Shown here: one piece after another, positions 1 through 7,124 of the stretch
Numbering within the stretch: position 1 is the first letter of the stretch
Layout: each line of letters starts with the position of its first letter
IMG/VR virus record: IMGVR_UViG_3300027852_000125
Location: 1-32,056 of that record
Source of the DNA: a virus
Reading direction: 5' to 3' (one strand)
DNA: 32,056 bases
Program-made: the position numbers and the translations under genes
Notes under the pieces: model-generated
Databases searched by the model: none
What the model was told of the DNA's origin: nothing
What the model saw: the letters and a program-made list of their open reading frames with translations, nothing else

Positions 1-199
1 ATGACCTGTAGCGATGGCATGACCTGTAACCATTGCCAGATCAACGGCTGCTCCGTTGGTGAGGTCCATCACATGACCTGTAGCGATGGCATGACCTGTA
101 ACCATTGCCAGATCAACGGCTGCTCCGCTGGTGAGGTCCATCACATGACCTGTAGCGATGGCGTGACCTGTAACCATTGCCAGATCAACGGCTGCTCCG
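1..199. repeat. 72 bp in-frame tandem repeat, about 2.8 copies and cut by window edge
   Basis: Copies lie at 1-72, 73-144 and 145-199 (partial). They differ by only two or three bases. In the minus-strand gene these changes are His to His (silent) and Asn to Ser. The unit is about 54% G+C, clearly richer than the AT-rich flanking DNA. The array probably continues left of the window. Confidence 0.95.
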
Positions 200-768
200 A
201 CCGGTTCAACAGTATAATTATTGAATTTTAGTTTTGTACCGTTAAATTGGTACATGTAAAACGATGACCCACCAGCGTTTGAAACATCGCTATCAGTAGT
301 TGTGACAGTGGTTGGATTTCCCTCAATACCAAGGGTGATATCATTACCATCACACTCTAAATATAAAACTGACCCCGCTGGCGGAGGAGTTCCACCAATG
401 GAAACTTCATCAATAAAAACTTCAACACCCGCAACAACTTTGTATAAATATAAAAACCAATCACTGTCATAAAATAACCCACCAAACCAAAAATTTTCGA
501 ATGCCGCATCAGCACGAGCAGTAACATTGAATGCCCCGGTGTTTGATCCAATATCAAAATCAACTTTAACCCTGACGTTAGAACTCGTGATATTATCATC
601 AAGTTGTGCGCCACTCTCTTCATCAAGATTTGTTACTTCTAAATAACCGGGTGATACAGTGCGTAAATTGCCATAGTCAACCGTCCAACTTGAATTACCA
701 TCACTTGTGCTGGAACCATTCAAGTTGGACGGTGACGAACCCCGTGTGAAATCATCGAAAATACTCAC
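1..768 (-). CDS. Repeat-bearing virion-like protein, 3' end outside window
   Basis: An open minus-strand frame runs from a GTG codon at 768 to the window edge without a stop: 256 codons, C-terminus missing. An AAGG about eight bases upstream supports the GTG start. The first ~190 residues start VSIFDDFTRG and look beta-rich, with many D, N, G, T and S and aromatic residues spaced as in jelly-roll or lectin-like modules of phage fibres; this is an impression, not a match. The last ~65 visible residues are tandem copies of a 24-residue unit (A-A-V-D-L-A-M-V-T-G-H and so on) rich in Gly, Ala and His. It is last in a leftward set with two other virion-like genes. A head or tail appendage protein is likely; no function can be named. 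Confidence 0.7.
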   Translation of the reverse strand, partial: MSIFDDFTRGSSPSNLNGSSTSDGNSSWTVDYGNLRTVSPGYLEVTNLDEESGAQLDDNITSSNVRVKVDFDIGSNTGAFNVTARADAAFENFWFGGLFYDSDWFLYLYKVVAGVEVFIDEVSIGGTPPPAGSVLYLECDGNDITLGIEGNPTTVTTTDSDVSNAGGSSFYMYQFNGTKLKFNNYTVEPVGAAVDLAMVTGHAIATGHVMDLTSGAAVDLAMVTGHAIATGHVMDLTNGAAVDLAMVTGHAIATGH

Positions 769-785
769 TACGCCAACCTTTTCAA

Positions 786-1259
786 TTAAGCGTTGTCAGT
801 AACCATGTCAAAAACACCAGATGCGGGGGGTGTAATCGTTAAAGGAAACCCGTCAGGTGTGACTACATCAGCGGGGGTAGCATCAAGCAATGCAAACCCT
901 ATAACCGTTTTATTGGTTGGCGTGTCTGAATAAATTACAACCCAACGCGCCGTTAAATCAGCGCCCGATGCGGTCCAAGTAAATGCATCAAAATCAAAAA
1001 TCCATTTTGAAGGGTCAACACCGTCCACAACGAATGTTTTACCGGTCAATGTTACACCACCCGTTGTATAACCATTACCGTTAGCAACTTCATTGGACAA
1101 CGCACCATATGTTGCAATTGCTGATGTAAGTGCGGCTGCTGATGTAAACAACGCCGCCTTAATTGTATCAGCCGTTAAATCAACAGCATCAGCAGCCGTT
1201 GCACCTTTGCGAATTTTGTTGATAATTGTATCTGTTAAAATAAATTTACCCATTGCCAT
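786..1259 (-). CDS. Small virion-like protein (157 aa)
   Basis: The gene starts at ATG 1259 with an AGGAG about nine bases upstream, inside the end of the preceding gene. The protein begins MAMGKFILTD. Its body alternates Ala-rich stretches with beta-type stretches (ALFTSAAALTS, then GGVTLTGKTF, FTWTASGADLTARWVVIY and a PPASGVFD end). This layout recalls a widespread family of small phage structural proteins near head-fibre or tail-appendage genes, but I cannot name the family. There is no signal peptide or membrane segment. It sits 4 bp after one virion-like gene and 17 bp before another, so the three probably share a transcript. Confidence 0.75.
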   Translation of the reverse strand: MAMGKFILTDTIINKIRKGATAADAVDLTADTIKAALFTSAAALTSAIATYGALSNEVANGNGYTTGGVTLTGKTFVVDGVDPSKWIFDFDAFTWTASGADLTARWVVIYSDTPTNKTVIGFALLDATPADVVTPDGFPLTITPPASGVFDMVTDNA

Positions 1260-1263
1260 TATC

Positions 1264-1650
1264 TTAATCTCCTATTTCTAAAGTTTCCATGATTTCATAA
1301 TTCGCACCACGTGCACGTGACACTTTGTTATTACTATCAGTTAGTTTAACTTCGCTTTTATAATAAGTTGTCCCATTAATTGTTGAAAAATCAAGAGGGT
1401 TAAACGTTAAAGTGTATTGACCTTTATTTTCCACTTGGTCAGGGTCAATAACACCACTCCTTGCTAAAAATTCATCACCTGTTTCACTGTTGTATAATTT
1501 TACCTCAATAACACAACCTGTTAAATCAAGAGTTGATGTTGCAGAAACCCCTTGTGGGTTTCCACTAACAATATGCTCAACATAGGTAAAATTAACTGTC
1601 TCATCAGACCCTTTATAAAAGGAAACTATTACAGGTGAAAAACAATTCAT
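1264..1650 (-). CDS. Small beta-rich protein, possible BppU-like N-terminal fold
   Basis: I chose ATG 1650 (MNCFSPVIVSF, 128 aa). It has an AAGGG eight to nine bases upstream and lies just after the stop of the preceding gene. The next upstream in-frame ATG, at 1671, would overlap that gene by 19 bp. The pattern 'SFYKGSDETVNFTYV', 'LDLTGCVIEVKLY', 'KGQYTLTFNP', 'TTYYKSEVKL' resembles Ig-like or BppU-type N-terminal domains in phage tail and baseplate appendages: a charged start, then 'LTG...I...K' and a final strand set. That resemblance is inference. Its neighbours on both sides are also leftward, and spacing is 2-4 bp, so it is likely part of a small operon. Confidence 0.72.
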   Translation of the reverse strand: MNCFSPVIVSFYKGSDETVNFTYVEHIVSGNPQGVSATSTLDLTGCVIEVKLYNSETGDEFLARSGVIDPDQVENKGQYTLTFNPLDFSTINGTTYYKSEVKLTDSNNKVSRARGANYEIMETLEIGD

Positions 1651-1652
1651 AA

Positions 1653-2324
1653 TTAAAACCCTTTTAAACAATCAATACAACCGCCTGTACTCGTATATCT
1701 AAAACCATAATGCCCGTGAATGCAAGGTTTTCCGGTTCTATATACCATAATCCCCATAGTCTTTGCATCTTTTCTTTCAAGTATTAAGTCAGGTGATTTA
1801 TTCATCATGTTTTGAATATCACTTTTCACACTGTGCCGTTGCTTTTCACAATTTTCACATGAACCGGTTTTAACTCGCCGCCGTGATCGTTGCCCGCATT
1901 TGCGACACGGGTTGTTGCATTTATAAAAAGTTTCACCAGTTTGTTCCGCTGTTTGTCGTGCTTGACGATTTTCTAAACAATAATGACAGTGATTGGTGTT
2001 AGTTCTAATTGGTAAATGGCCATATCCGCATGGCTCATTTGCAACATGGCAATTGTTATGTATCACAAGATCAATTGCATTTATGATTGGTTGAGGGAAA
2101 TTAGACCAATCAACATCACCTTTAATTGCAGCCTTAATCATTTGTCCAACATCGACTAAACACGCATGACAAGCATTGTTAATAACATAACGTTTATTAT
2201 GATGGTGGTTAGCATCACAAGGTGTATCGCTAGTGTAAAATCGTGTTTTATATAAAAGTGCGTCCTCTCTACTTGTTGGGAAAGTGGAAGATTTACCATC
2301 TTCAAAAAAGTAAATGTGTTTCAT
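1653..2324 (-). CDS. Protein with four Cys/His zinc-binding knuckles
   Basis: This 223-residue protein contains four related modules. Each opens with Pro-Cys and closes with C-x2-C: PCDANHHHNKRY..CHAC, PCGYGHLPIRT..CHYC, PCRKCGQRSRRR..CENC and PCIHGHYGFRY..CIDC. Three carry an Arg or Lys-Arg after the first Cys/His pair. Each is expected to bind one zinc. Similar C-x-x-GH-x-x-R...C-x-x-C knuckles occur in phage HNH or endonuclease VII-related and DNA-binding proteins. I see no HNH catalytic set, so nucleic-acid binding is the safer reading. A GGAG about eight bases before ATG 2324 supports the start. It is the first gene of the leftward operon and lies next to the repeat-rich divergent region, so it could regulate that region or act in packaging. 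Confidence 0.8.
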   Translation of the reverse strand: MKHIYFFEDGKSSTFPTSREDALLYKTRFYTSDTPCDANHHHNKRYVINNACHACLVDVGQMIKAAIKGDVDWSNFPQPIINAIDLVIHNNCHVANEPCGYGHLPIRTNTNHCHYCLENRQARQTAEQTGETFYKCNNPCRKCGQRSRRRVKTGSCENCEKQRHSVKSDIQNMMNKSPDLILERKDAKTMGIMVYRTGKPCIHGHYGFRYTSTGGCIDCLKGF

Positions 2325-2424
2325 ACCCCGTACTCCGTTTTTATACAGGGGCGGTTTTAGATCAGGAAATCAGCGATTACCCTGTACCCCCGTACTTTTA
2401 ACATACTTTATACCAGGTAGGTTG

Positions 2425-2470
2425 TCATTATCTTTATTATTAAGACGCATTATAATAATAAAGATAATGA
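2425..2470. repeat. Perfect 18 bp inverted repeat with 10 nt loop
   Basis: The arm TCATTATCTTTATTATTA (2425-2442) is exactly matched by its reverse complement at 2453-2470. The loop is AGACGCATTA. The stem is almost all A/T, there is no T-run beyond it, and it lies between divergent genes, so a terminator is unlikely. Confidence 0.9.
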
Positions 2471-2497
2471 AACATTTATAAGACAATCAATTATACA

Positions 2498-2587
2498 GTA
2501 CAGGGAGTTCGGGGTAAAAATGGTAAGTGGTTGATAATGATACATTTATTTTTCCCGTATATACGGGGTTTGTACAGGGAGTTCGGG
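2498..2587. repeat. Pair of 16 bp direct repeats GTACAGGGAGTTCGGG flanking a palindrome
   Basis: Identical copies lie at 2498-2513 and 2572-2587, 74 bp apart, with the palindrome CCCGTATATACGGG (2554-2567) between them. A related string, GGAGTACGGGG, appears on the minus strand immediately before the zinc-knuckle start codon. GTACGGGGGTACAGGG lies on the minus strand at 2380-2395. They look like a family of protein-binding sites. Confidence 0.85.
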
Positions 2588-2643
2588 CACTATTGCACAC
2601 TGTGAATATCTATGATAATTTGCACCTAATAGGAGTTGAATAA

Positions 2644-3279
2644 ATGGACGTTTTAGTAAATCAAGACCTTGTGGCATTAACTGCTGATCAGATTGAATTG
2701 TTTCATAAGATGACAACACTACAACAAAACTTTTGCTTGTTAAAACTTGGCGGTTATAACAATGTTAAAGCTTATATTGGTGCTGGTGGCGATGCAAAAT
2801 CATATGATACACAACGATCATCAGCGTCAACGATGGCATCTAATTTAAACGTGCACAAGTTCTTGACATCATTTGCAATACCAAAGATGAACGCTGCAAT
2901 AATGGATCGCGACGAAATGTTAGAGAGATTGACAGCCATTGCGCGTACTAATGTTGGTGATTTGTTGAACTTCGTTAATTATGGTGAAGACATGGTTAGC
3001 CTTGAAACTGGTGAAGTGATAAGTGGTCAAACATATTGGGCATTAAAAGAGCAAAGTGAAATGACAGCGGCGGGGTTGTCTGCTATTACAGAAATGACTA
3101 AAAGCAAAGATGGAATGAAAATTAAATTTCATAATCAAATGGTTGCGATGAAACAACTTGCAGAATTGCAAGGGTTTGATGCTGATAAAACGCTTAATGT
3201 AAGGGAAGTGAAAAGTTTAAGTGACTTCTATAACGACATTGCCGCCACGGGGGCACAACAACCCACCACCGACACTTAA
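2644..3279 (+). CDS. terS: Terminase small subunit (Terminase_2-like)
   Basis: This 211-residue protein should recognise phage DNA and recruit the large terminase to the portal. After ~18 residues it has the helical pattern of the family: a Gln-Phe-type helix (LQQNFCLLKLGG), then NNVKAYIGAGG, then the Ser/Ala-rich SSASTMASNLNVHKFL. In relatives these form the helix-turn-helix. A longer alpha-helical middle (MLERLTAIARTNVGDLL) is typical of the phage version that marks DNA for packaging. The ATG at 2644 has a strong AGGAG nine bases upstream. The gene overlaps the large subunit by 59 bp in another frame. Confidence 0.88.
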   Translation: MDVLVNQDLVALTADQIELFHKMTTLQQNFCLLKLGGYNNVKAYIGAGGDAKSYDTQRSSASTMASNLNVHKFLTSFAIPKMNAAIMDRDEMLERLTAIARTNVGDLLNFVNYGEDMVSLETGEVISGQTYWALKEQSEMTAAGLSAITEMTKSKDGMKIKFHNQMVAMKQLAELQGFDADKTLNVREVKSLSDFYNDIAATGAQQPTTDT

Positions 3280-4633
3280 CCCTGTATTACGTGATTTTTG
3301 GGAAACCCCTGCGCGTAATCGTGTTTTATATGGCGGGCGAGACAGTACAAAGTCGTGGGATGCGGCGGGTTTCGCTGTGTTCTTGGCGCAATCATGTAAA
3401 ATACGTGTATTGTGCACTCGCCAATTTCAAAACAAAATTAGTGAAAGTGTCTACACCCTTTTAAAAATTCAGATAGCCCGGTTTGGTCTTGAAGGTGAAT
3501 TTGACATAACTAAAAACACAATCACACACAAAATAACCGGGTCAGAGTTCATATTCTATGGTTTATGGCGTCATATTGATGAAATTAAATCACTAGAGGG
3601 TATTGATATACTTTGGATTGAAGAGGCTCACAACTTAACACATGATCAATGGAAAATATTAGAGCCAACAATTCGTAAAGATGGTTCACAAGTTTGGATT
3701 ATATTTAACCCGCGTTACGCAACAGATTTTGTTTATAAGCGATTTGTTTTAAAACCGCCACCTGATACGATTGTCAGAAAAATTAACTTTAATGAAAACC
3801 CTTTTCTTAGTGAAACGTCTAAACGTATTATTGCTAATGCGCGTGATGAAGATTATGAAGAGTTTGAGCATGTTTATTTAGGTGTACCACATGACGATGA
3901 TGAAGGTGTCATTATCAAACGTTCATGGATAAATAGCGCAATAGACGCACATAAAACAATTTATCCTGAAACCGGTGAATGGTTTGGTGAACGTGTTGTT
4001 GGTTTTGATGTTGCCGATGATGGACCGGATTTAAATTCGATGGCTAAAATGGATGGGTCAGTCCTTGTTGGTGTTGAAGAATGGCGGGGGGCAGAAGATC
4101 AAATTCATAAATCAGTTTATCGCGTGTTGAATGCAGCAAAAGCTTTCGACGCTAAAACAATCGGGTATGACAGTATTGGCGTTGGTGCTTTTGTTGGGTC
4201 GGCGTTAAATGAAAAGAAATGGCGTAAACATTATGAATTTGATGCAGGTGGTAAAGTCCACGATCCACTTCGTATTGCGCGTGGAACAAAACAGATAAAC
4301 AAGGATTATTATCTCAACATTAAAGCGCAAGCATGGTGGCATTTAGCTATGAGATTTTTAAATACACATTTAGCCGTGACCACTGGAAAACGTTTTGCTG
4401 CGCGGGATATGATCAGCCTTTCAAGTGATTGCGATAGTAAATTGCTAAATAAAACAATTGATGAGCTTGCCACACCTCGCCGAGATTTTGACAGTGCCGG
4501 GGCAAAAGTGAAAGTGGAAAGTAAGAAGGATTTGAAAAAACGCGAAATTAAATCGCCAAACAATGCTGATGCTGTTATTATTGCCACAAGTCGGAACATG
4601 ATGGCTAGACCAAAATTGAAGGATTGGATGTAA
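3221..4633 (+). CDS. terL: Terminase large subunit (Terminase_3-type ATPase-nuclease)
   Basis: The large terminase is the packaging motor and cuts the DNA. A variant Walker A lies at residues 37-46 (YGGRDSTKSW) and Walker B at 127-137 (EGIDILWIEEA). The RNase H-like nuclease domain shows its acidic residues at D263 (VVGFDVADD), D317 (TIGYDSIG) and the Asp of SPNNADAVI near the C-terminus. The length of 470 aa is normal for the family. The only in-frame upstream start is GTG at 3221, with AAGGGA about 14 bases upstream, inside the small subunit gene. The N-terminal stretch has the motif RGHNNPPP (residues 10-17). The C-terminus overlaps the portal start by one base. Confidence 0.95.
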   Translation: MTSITTLPPRGHNNPPPTLNPVLRDFWETPARNRVLYGGRDSTKSWDAAGFAVFLAQSCKIRVLCTRQFQNKISESVYTLLKIQIARFGLEGEFDITKNTITHKITGSEFIFYGLWRHIDEIKSLEGIDILWIEEAHNLTHDQWKILEPTIRKDGSQVWIIFNPRYATDFVYKRFVLKPPPDTIVRKINFNENPFLSETSKRIIANARDEDYEEFEHVYLGVPHDDDEGVIIKRSWINSAIDAHKTIYPETGEWFGERVVGFDVADDGPDLNSMAKMDGSVLVGVEEWRGAEDQIHKSVYRVLNAAKAFDAKTIGYDSIGVGAFVGSALNEKKWRKHYEFDAGGKVHDPLRIARGTKQINKDYYLNIKAQAWWHLAMRFLNTHLAVTTGKRFAARDMISLSSDCDSKLLNKTIDELATPRRDFDSAGAKVKVESKKDLKKREIKSPNNADAVIIATSRNMMARPKLKDWM

Positions 4634-6081
4634 TGGGTAACAATCAATTAGCGCCAATTGGGCATAACAAATCACCAGTTGCAACGGCTAATGATGGTTT
4701 AGTTAATGTACTATCTGGTTTAGGTACAGAAAAATCAAAACGAAATCATAACAGTTGGGATTATGGTTTGTTAAACAATTGGCAACAGTTGGACGCGGCT
4801 TATCAGACTAATTGGATTGCACGTCAAATTGTTGATGTACCCGCTGATGATATTACACGAGAGTGGCGACGTATTAAAGCTAGTGACGCGGAGGTTATCA
4901 ACGTTGAAGAGGATCGTTTAAAAGTTCAAGCGAGAGTTAAAGAGGCATTGAGATGGGCGCGATTATATGGTGGCGCTGGTATTCTTATGGTTACGGGTCA
5001 GGATTTTGAAAAACCGCTGCAAGTGGATCGAATTAAAAAGAATGATCTTAAAAAATTGATCGTATTTGATCGCTATGACATGAATGGTTCGGATATAAAC
5101 AATTATGATATTTTAGCGGATAATTATAATTCTCCCGGTTATTTCAGCATAGTATCAGGCGCACAACGAATACATTATAGCCATTTCGTTAAATTTTATG
5201 GGGATGCCTTGCCACGTAGACAAAAGGTTATGTTGCAAGGTTGGGGTGATAGTGTTTTACGTAAATGTATTGAAGATGTTGAAGATACGGTAGCCGCTAA
5301 AAACGGTATTGCAGAGTTAATGCAGGAAGCTAATGTTGATGTTATCACCCGCGAAGGGTTGGCAGAAGCTTTGTCAACCGATGGTGAAAAAGATGTCATC
5401 AATAGGTATGCCATGTTTTCGCAAATGAAATCAATCATCAATCTGGCTCTTTTAGATGCTGATGAACAGTTAAACAGGCACACTTTAAATTTGTCAGGTG
5501 TTGCACCAATTATTGAACAATTGATGACATGGGTTTCCGGCGCTTCCGGCATCCCTGTGACCAAATTGTTTGGCACAAGTGCGAAAGGTCTTAACGCTAC
5601 CGGCGAGGGTGATGAAAAGAATTATTACGATGAAATTCGGTCATTGCAGAAATCACAAGCTAACGAACCGTTGCGATATCTTGATGAAGTGCTTGTTAGA
5701 TCGGCAACGGGTGGGTTTCCTGATGATTATGATTATGAGTGGAACCCGTTAGCCAAGGAAAACCCACTTGACGCGTCTCAGGCCGCTTTATATAGGCAAC
5801 AAATGGATGCGGGCTATCTTGCTGATGGTGTCATTAGACCATCGCAAGTGATGCGAGAGTTACAAGCCGGTGAGTATTATCAATTTGACGATAAGCAAAT
5901 TGAAGAAACTGAAACCCTTGAAGATGAAAACATGTTTGAAGAAATGATTACAAATGATCCAGAAGAGTTAGAGGTCATGACCGAAAAAAATGAAGATTTC
6001 ATTGATCGGTATACAGCGTTTCATGATGCCGGGTTATCGCATGCGGACATCATGAAACGTCTCAATGTAATCACTGTTTAA
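4633..6081 (+). CDS. Portal protein (DUF1073 family)
   Basis: The portal forms the ring at the capsid vertex through which DNA passes. Diagnostic stretches are LNNWQQLDAAYQTNWIARQ with PADDITREWRRI near the N-terminus, RWARLYGGAGILM, WGDSVLRKC, and GLNATGEGDEKNYYDEI in the second half, all characteristic of DUF1073 portals. I chose ATG 4633, which overlaps the terminase stop as TAATG and has GAAGGA about ten bases upstream. An upstream TTG at 4624 sits directly on that Shine-Dalgarno and is less likely. The result is 482 aa. Residues 9-15 (IGHNKSP) echo the terminase N-terminus. DUF1073 is also the N-terminal label used for Acb1-like proteins; I see no reason to call this one anti-CBASS. Confidence 0.93.
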   Translation: MGNNQLAPIGHNKSPVATANDGLVNVLSGLGTEKSKRNHNSWDYGLLNNWQQLDAAYQTNWIARQIVDVPADDITREWRRIKASDAEVINVEEDRLKVQARVKEALRWARLYGGAGILMVTGQDFEKPLQVDRIKKNDLKKLIVFDRYDMNGSDINNYDILADNYNSPGYFSIVSGAQRIHYSHFVKFYGDALPRRQKVMLQGWGDSVLRKCIEDVEDTVAAKNGIAELMQEANVDVITREGLAEALSTDGEKDVINRYAMFSQMKSIINLALLDADEQLNRHTLNLSGVAPIIEQLMTWVSGASGIPVTKLFGTSAKGLNATGEGDEKNYYDEIRSLQKSQANEPLRYLDEVLVRSATGGFPDDYDYEWNPLAKENPLDASQAALYRQQMDAGYLADGVIRPSQVMRELQAGEYYQFDDKQIEETETLEDENMFEEMITNDPEELEVMTEKNEDFIDRYTAFHDAGLSHADIMKRLNVITV

Positions 6082-6200
6082 AGTGGTGTATTATAATTTG
6101 CTTGTATATAGGCCGCAATAAAACACGCGGCAACAATGGCAATAAGGATGGTTAGATCAGTCCAATTTTTACGACTGTACGATTTAATTATGTTCCACAT
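6078..6200 (-). CDS. Tiny single-pass membrane protein (40 aa)
   Basis: A 40-residue minus-strand ORF begins at ATG 6200 with AAAGGG about eight bases upstream. It starts MWNIIKSYSRKNW and continues with a hydrophobic helix, TILIAIVAACFIAAYI (residues 17-32), then a short polar tail. Positive charges before the helix suggest an N-in orientation. The stop overlaps the convergent portal stop by four bases. The good ribosome binding site and a membrane helix make this a real gene rather than chance, but its role is unknown. It is the last gene of the first leftward island. Confidence 0.6.
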   Translation of the reverse strand: MWNIIKSYSRKNWTDLTILIAIVAACFIAAYIQANYNTPL

Positions 6201-6239
6201 TTTTCAACCCTTTCTTGCTTGTCAATTCACTGTTCGCTA

Positions 6240-6434
6240 TCATGTTATATTACCTTTCCCGCGTCGGTGATAACCGCCAGACTGACCTTGTGGGATTTCG
6301 TATGTCTTACCGGTGATGCAATCTGCCAACACATGACCTTTATCGGTTGTGACGAATATGCTTAAAACAGTCACATTTTTTTCACCAAAATCAAATGAAA
6401 AACTACCGTCTTTATTCTGGTTAATATTAGTCAT
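6240..6434 (-). CDS. Small protein of unknown function (64 aa)
   Basis: The product starts MTNINQNKDGSFSFDFGEKN, a short beta-type segment, then VTVLSIFVTT and a basic Gly-rich end (GGYHRRGKGNIT). I do not recognise a family. It overlaps the upstream zinc-ribbon gene by 8 bp, so translation is probably coupled. Several genes of this island begin MTN, which hints at shared initiation context more than homology. Confidence 0.65.
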   Translation of the reverse strand: MTNINQNKDGSFSFDFGEKNVTVLSIFVTTDKGHVLADCITGKTYEIPQGQSGGYHRRGKGNIT

Positions 6435-6615
6435 GGTTAGTCAATCTACAAATTGCAACCGATTGACGTTCAACGGTGCATTCAATACCAACACCACACT
6501 GGGGGCATTCATCAATCAAATTCGGTTGAGTTATTGCGTCATTAATATCGAACATGCAAAGTGGGCATGTAAAACGATTATCCCAACCGGGGTTGCGTAA
6601 TTCTTTGTCAGTCAT
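6427..6615 (-). CDS. Small zinc-ribbon protein (62 aa)
   Basis: ATG 6615 has AGGG seven bases upstream. A GTG two codons earlier lies on that site and is less likely. The protein has two CxxC knuckles, FTCPLCMFDI and DECPQCGVGI, spaced about 20 residues apart, followed by a third Cys (IEC). This is the pattern of a minimal zinc ribbon, which in phages often binds nucleic acid or a host polymerase partner. Specific function is unknown. It overlaps the next gene by 8 bp. Confidence 0.68.
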   Translation of the reverse strand: MTDKELRNPGWDNRFTCPLCMFDINDAITQPNLIDECPQCGVGIECTVERQSVAICRLTNHD

Positions 6616-6640
6616 GGTCACACCCTTTTCAATGAGTTAG

Positions 6641-6680
6641 CACACGGACGCAATTATTGCGACATCATCACGTCCGTGTG
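6641..6680. repeat. 10 bp perfect inverted repeat, 20 nt loop
   Basis: CACACGGACG (6641-6650) is mirrored by CGTCCGTGTG (6671-6680). It lies between two leftward genes, downstream of the 6711-6986 gene. No T-run follows on either strand, so an mRNA stem that protects or processes the transcript, or a protein-binding site, is more likely than an intrinsic terminator. Confidence 0.8.
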
Positions 6681-6710
6681 AGACGGTTATTGTTGGTTAT
6701 TCGATGTATT

Positions 6711-6986
6711 TTAAGACACGCGCCAGCAGCGAGTTTCAAACTCTTTAGTCGGGTCGCCACTCACTGTGAATTTATAATCAAGTTTTCGACCAGCACTTGA
6801 TGCACTAGATGAAACCTGTTTACGAGGTTTATTAATGCCAAAACTTTCACCAACTTTCATCTTTTCAAAATTATAAAGACTTGATGATGTACGTTCGGGG
6901 AGTGGTACATTGCTGATAATTTCACCAATCAATTTTGGTGACTCCGTTGGTGTAGATGTTTTTACAGATGGTTTCTTATCACTCAT
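6711..6986 (-). CDS. Small phage protein, DUF7303-like
   Basis: ATG 6986 has a GAGG Shine-Dalgarno. The first ~35 residues are Ser/Thr/Pro-rich and disordered. The rest carries FEKMKVGESFGI, then a Ser/Ala-rich basic stretch and the ending KFTVSGDPTKEFETRCWRVS. The order 'F-xx-M-x-VG-x-SF', then 'R...KFTV...RvWRv' matches a small family that recurs as an unknown protein in many phages (I believe DUF7303). Function is unknown. It follows a long leader (6987-7124) with a palindrome, so it may begin a transcript. Confidence 0.72.
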   Translation of the reverse strand: MSDKKPSVKTSTPTESPKLIGEIISNVPLPERTSSSLYNFEKMKVGESFGINKPRKQVSSSASSAGRKLDYKFTVSGDPTKEFETRCWRVS

Positions 6987-7066
6987 TTTAGGTAGTCCTC
7001 TTTTAAGGTTGATAATAAATCGTCATTGTATCAAGGTTGACGATAACACCTTATTTCTTACATTAA

Positions 7067-7082
7067 TTGACCGTCACGTCAA
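7067..7082. promoter_or_regulatory. Palindromic site TTGAC-N6-GTCAA
   Basis: The sequence is TTGACCGTCACGTCAA. It lies in the 138 bp gap upstream of the leftward gene that begins at 6986. The same design appears at 9379-9394, 11372-11387 and (one mismatch) 11402-11417. Each half can read as a -35 hexamer. A half-site TTGACG is also at 7038. It looks like an operator for a dimeric regulator. Confidence 0.55.
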
Positions 7083-7124
7083 GTGTTAAATTTTAAGGAC
7101 ATAATTAATAGTAACATCAATTTT

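Larger units (their letters stand above)
2325..2643. promoter_or_regulatory. Divergent control region between zinc-knuckle gene and terminase
   Basis: This 319 bp gap holds no gene I can support. It separates leftward and rightward genes and must contain start signals for both. It carries an 18 bp perfect inverted repeat (2425-2442 with 2453-2470), a 14 bp palindrome CCCGTATATACGGG (2554-2567), two identical 16 bp direct repeats (2498-2513 and 2572-2587) and related elements at 2325-2351 and 2380-2395. An AGGAG at about 2631-2635 is the terminase ribosome binding site. A weak rightward promoter may lie near TTGCAC (2593) and GATAAT (2614), but the spacing is poor. Operator, packaging-site or origin roles are all possible. 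Confidence 0.6.

Noticed and set aside
1-231. Plus-strand Cys-rich repeat ORF (MTCSDGMTCNHC)
   Set aside because: It is the antisense image of the 72 bp repeat. The minus-strand frame extends from a GTG with a Shine-Dalgarno and continues through unique sequence; the plus-strand ORF has no such support.
357-626. Minus-strand 89-residue ORF
   Set aside because: It lies in another frame of the longer 1-768 gene, lacks a Shine-Dalgarno and has no recognisable features.
4633-6081. Anti-CBASS function for the DUF1073 protein
   Set aside because: Position after the terminase and full-length portal features show it is the portal; no separate Acb1-type phosphoesterase motif was seen.
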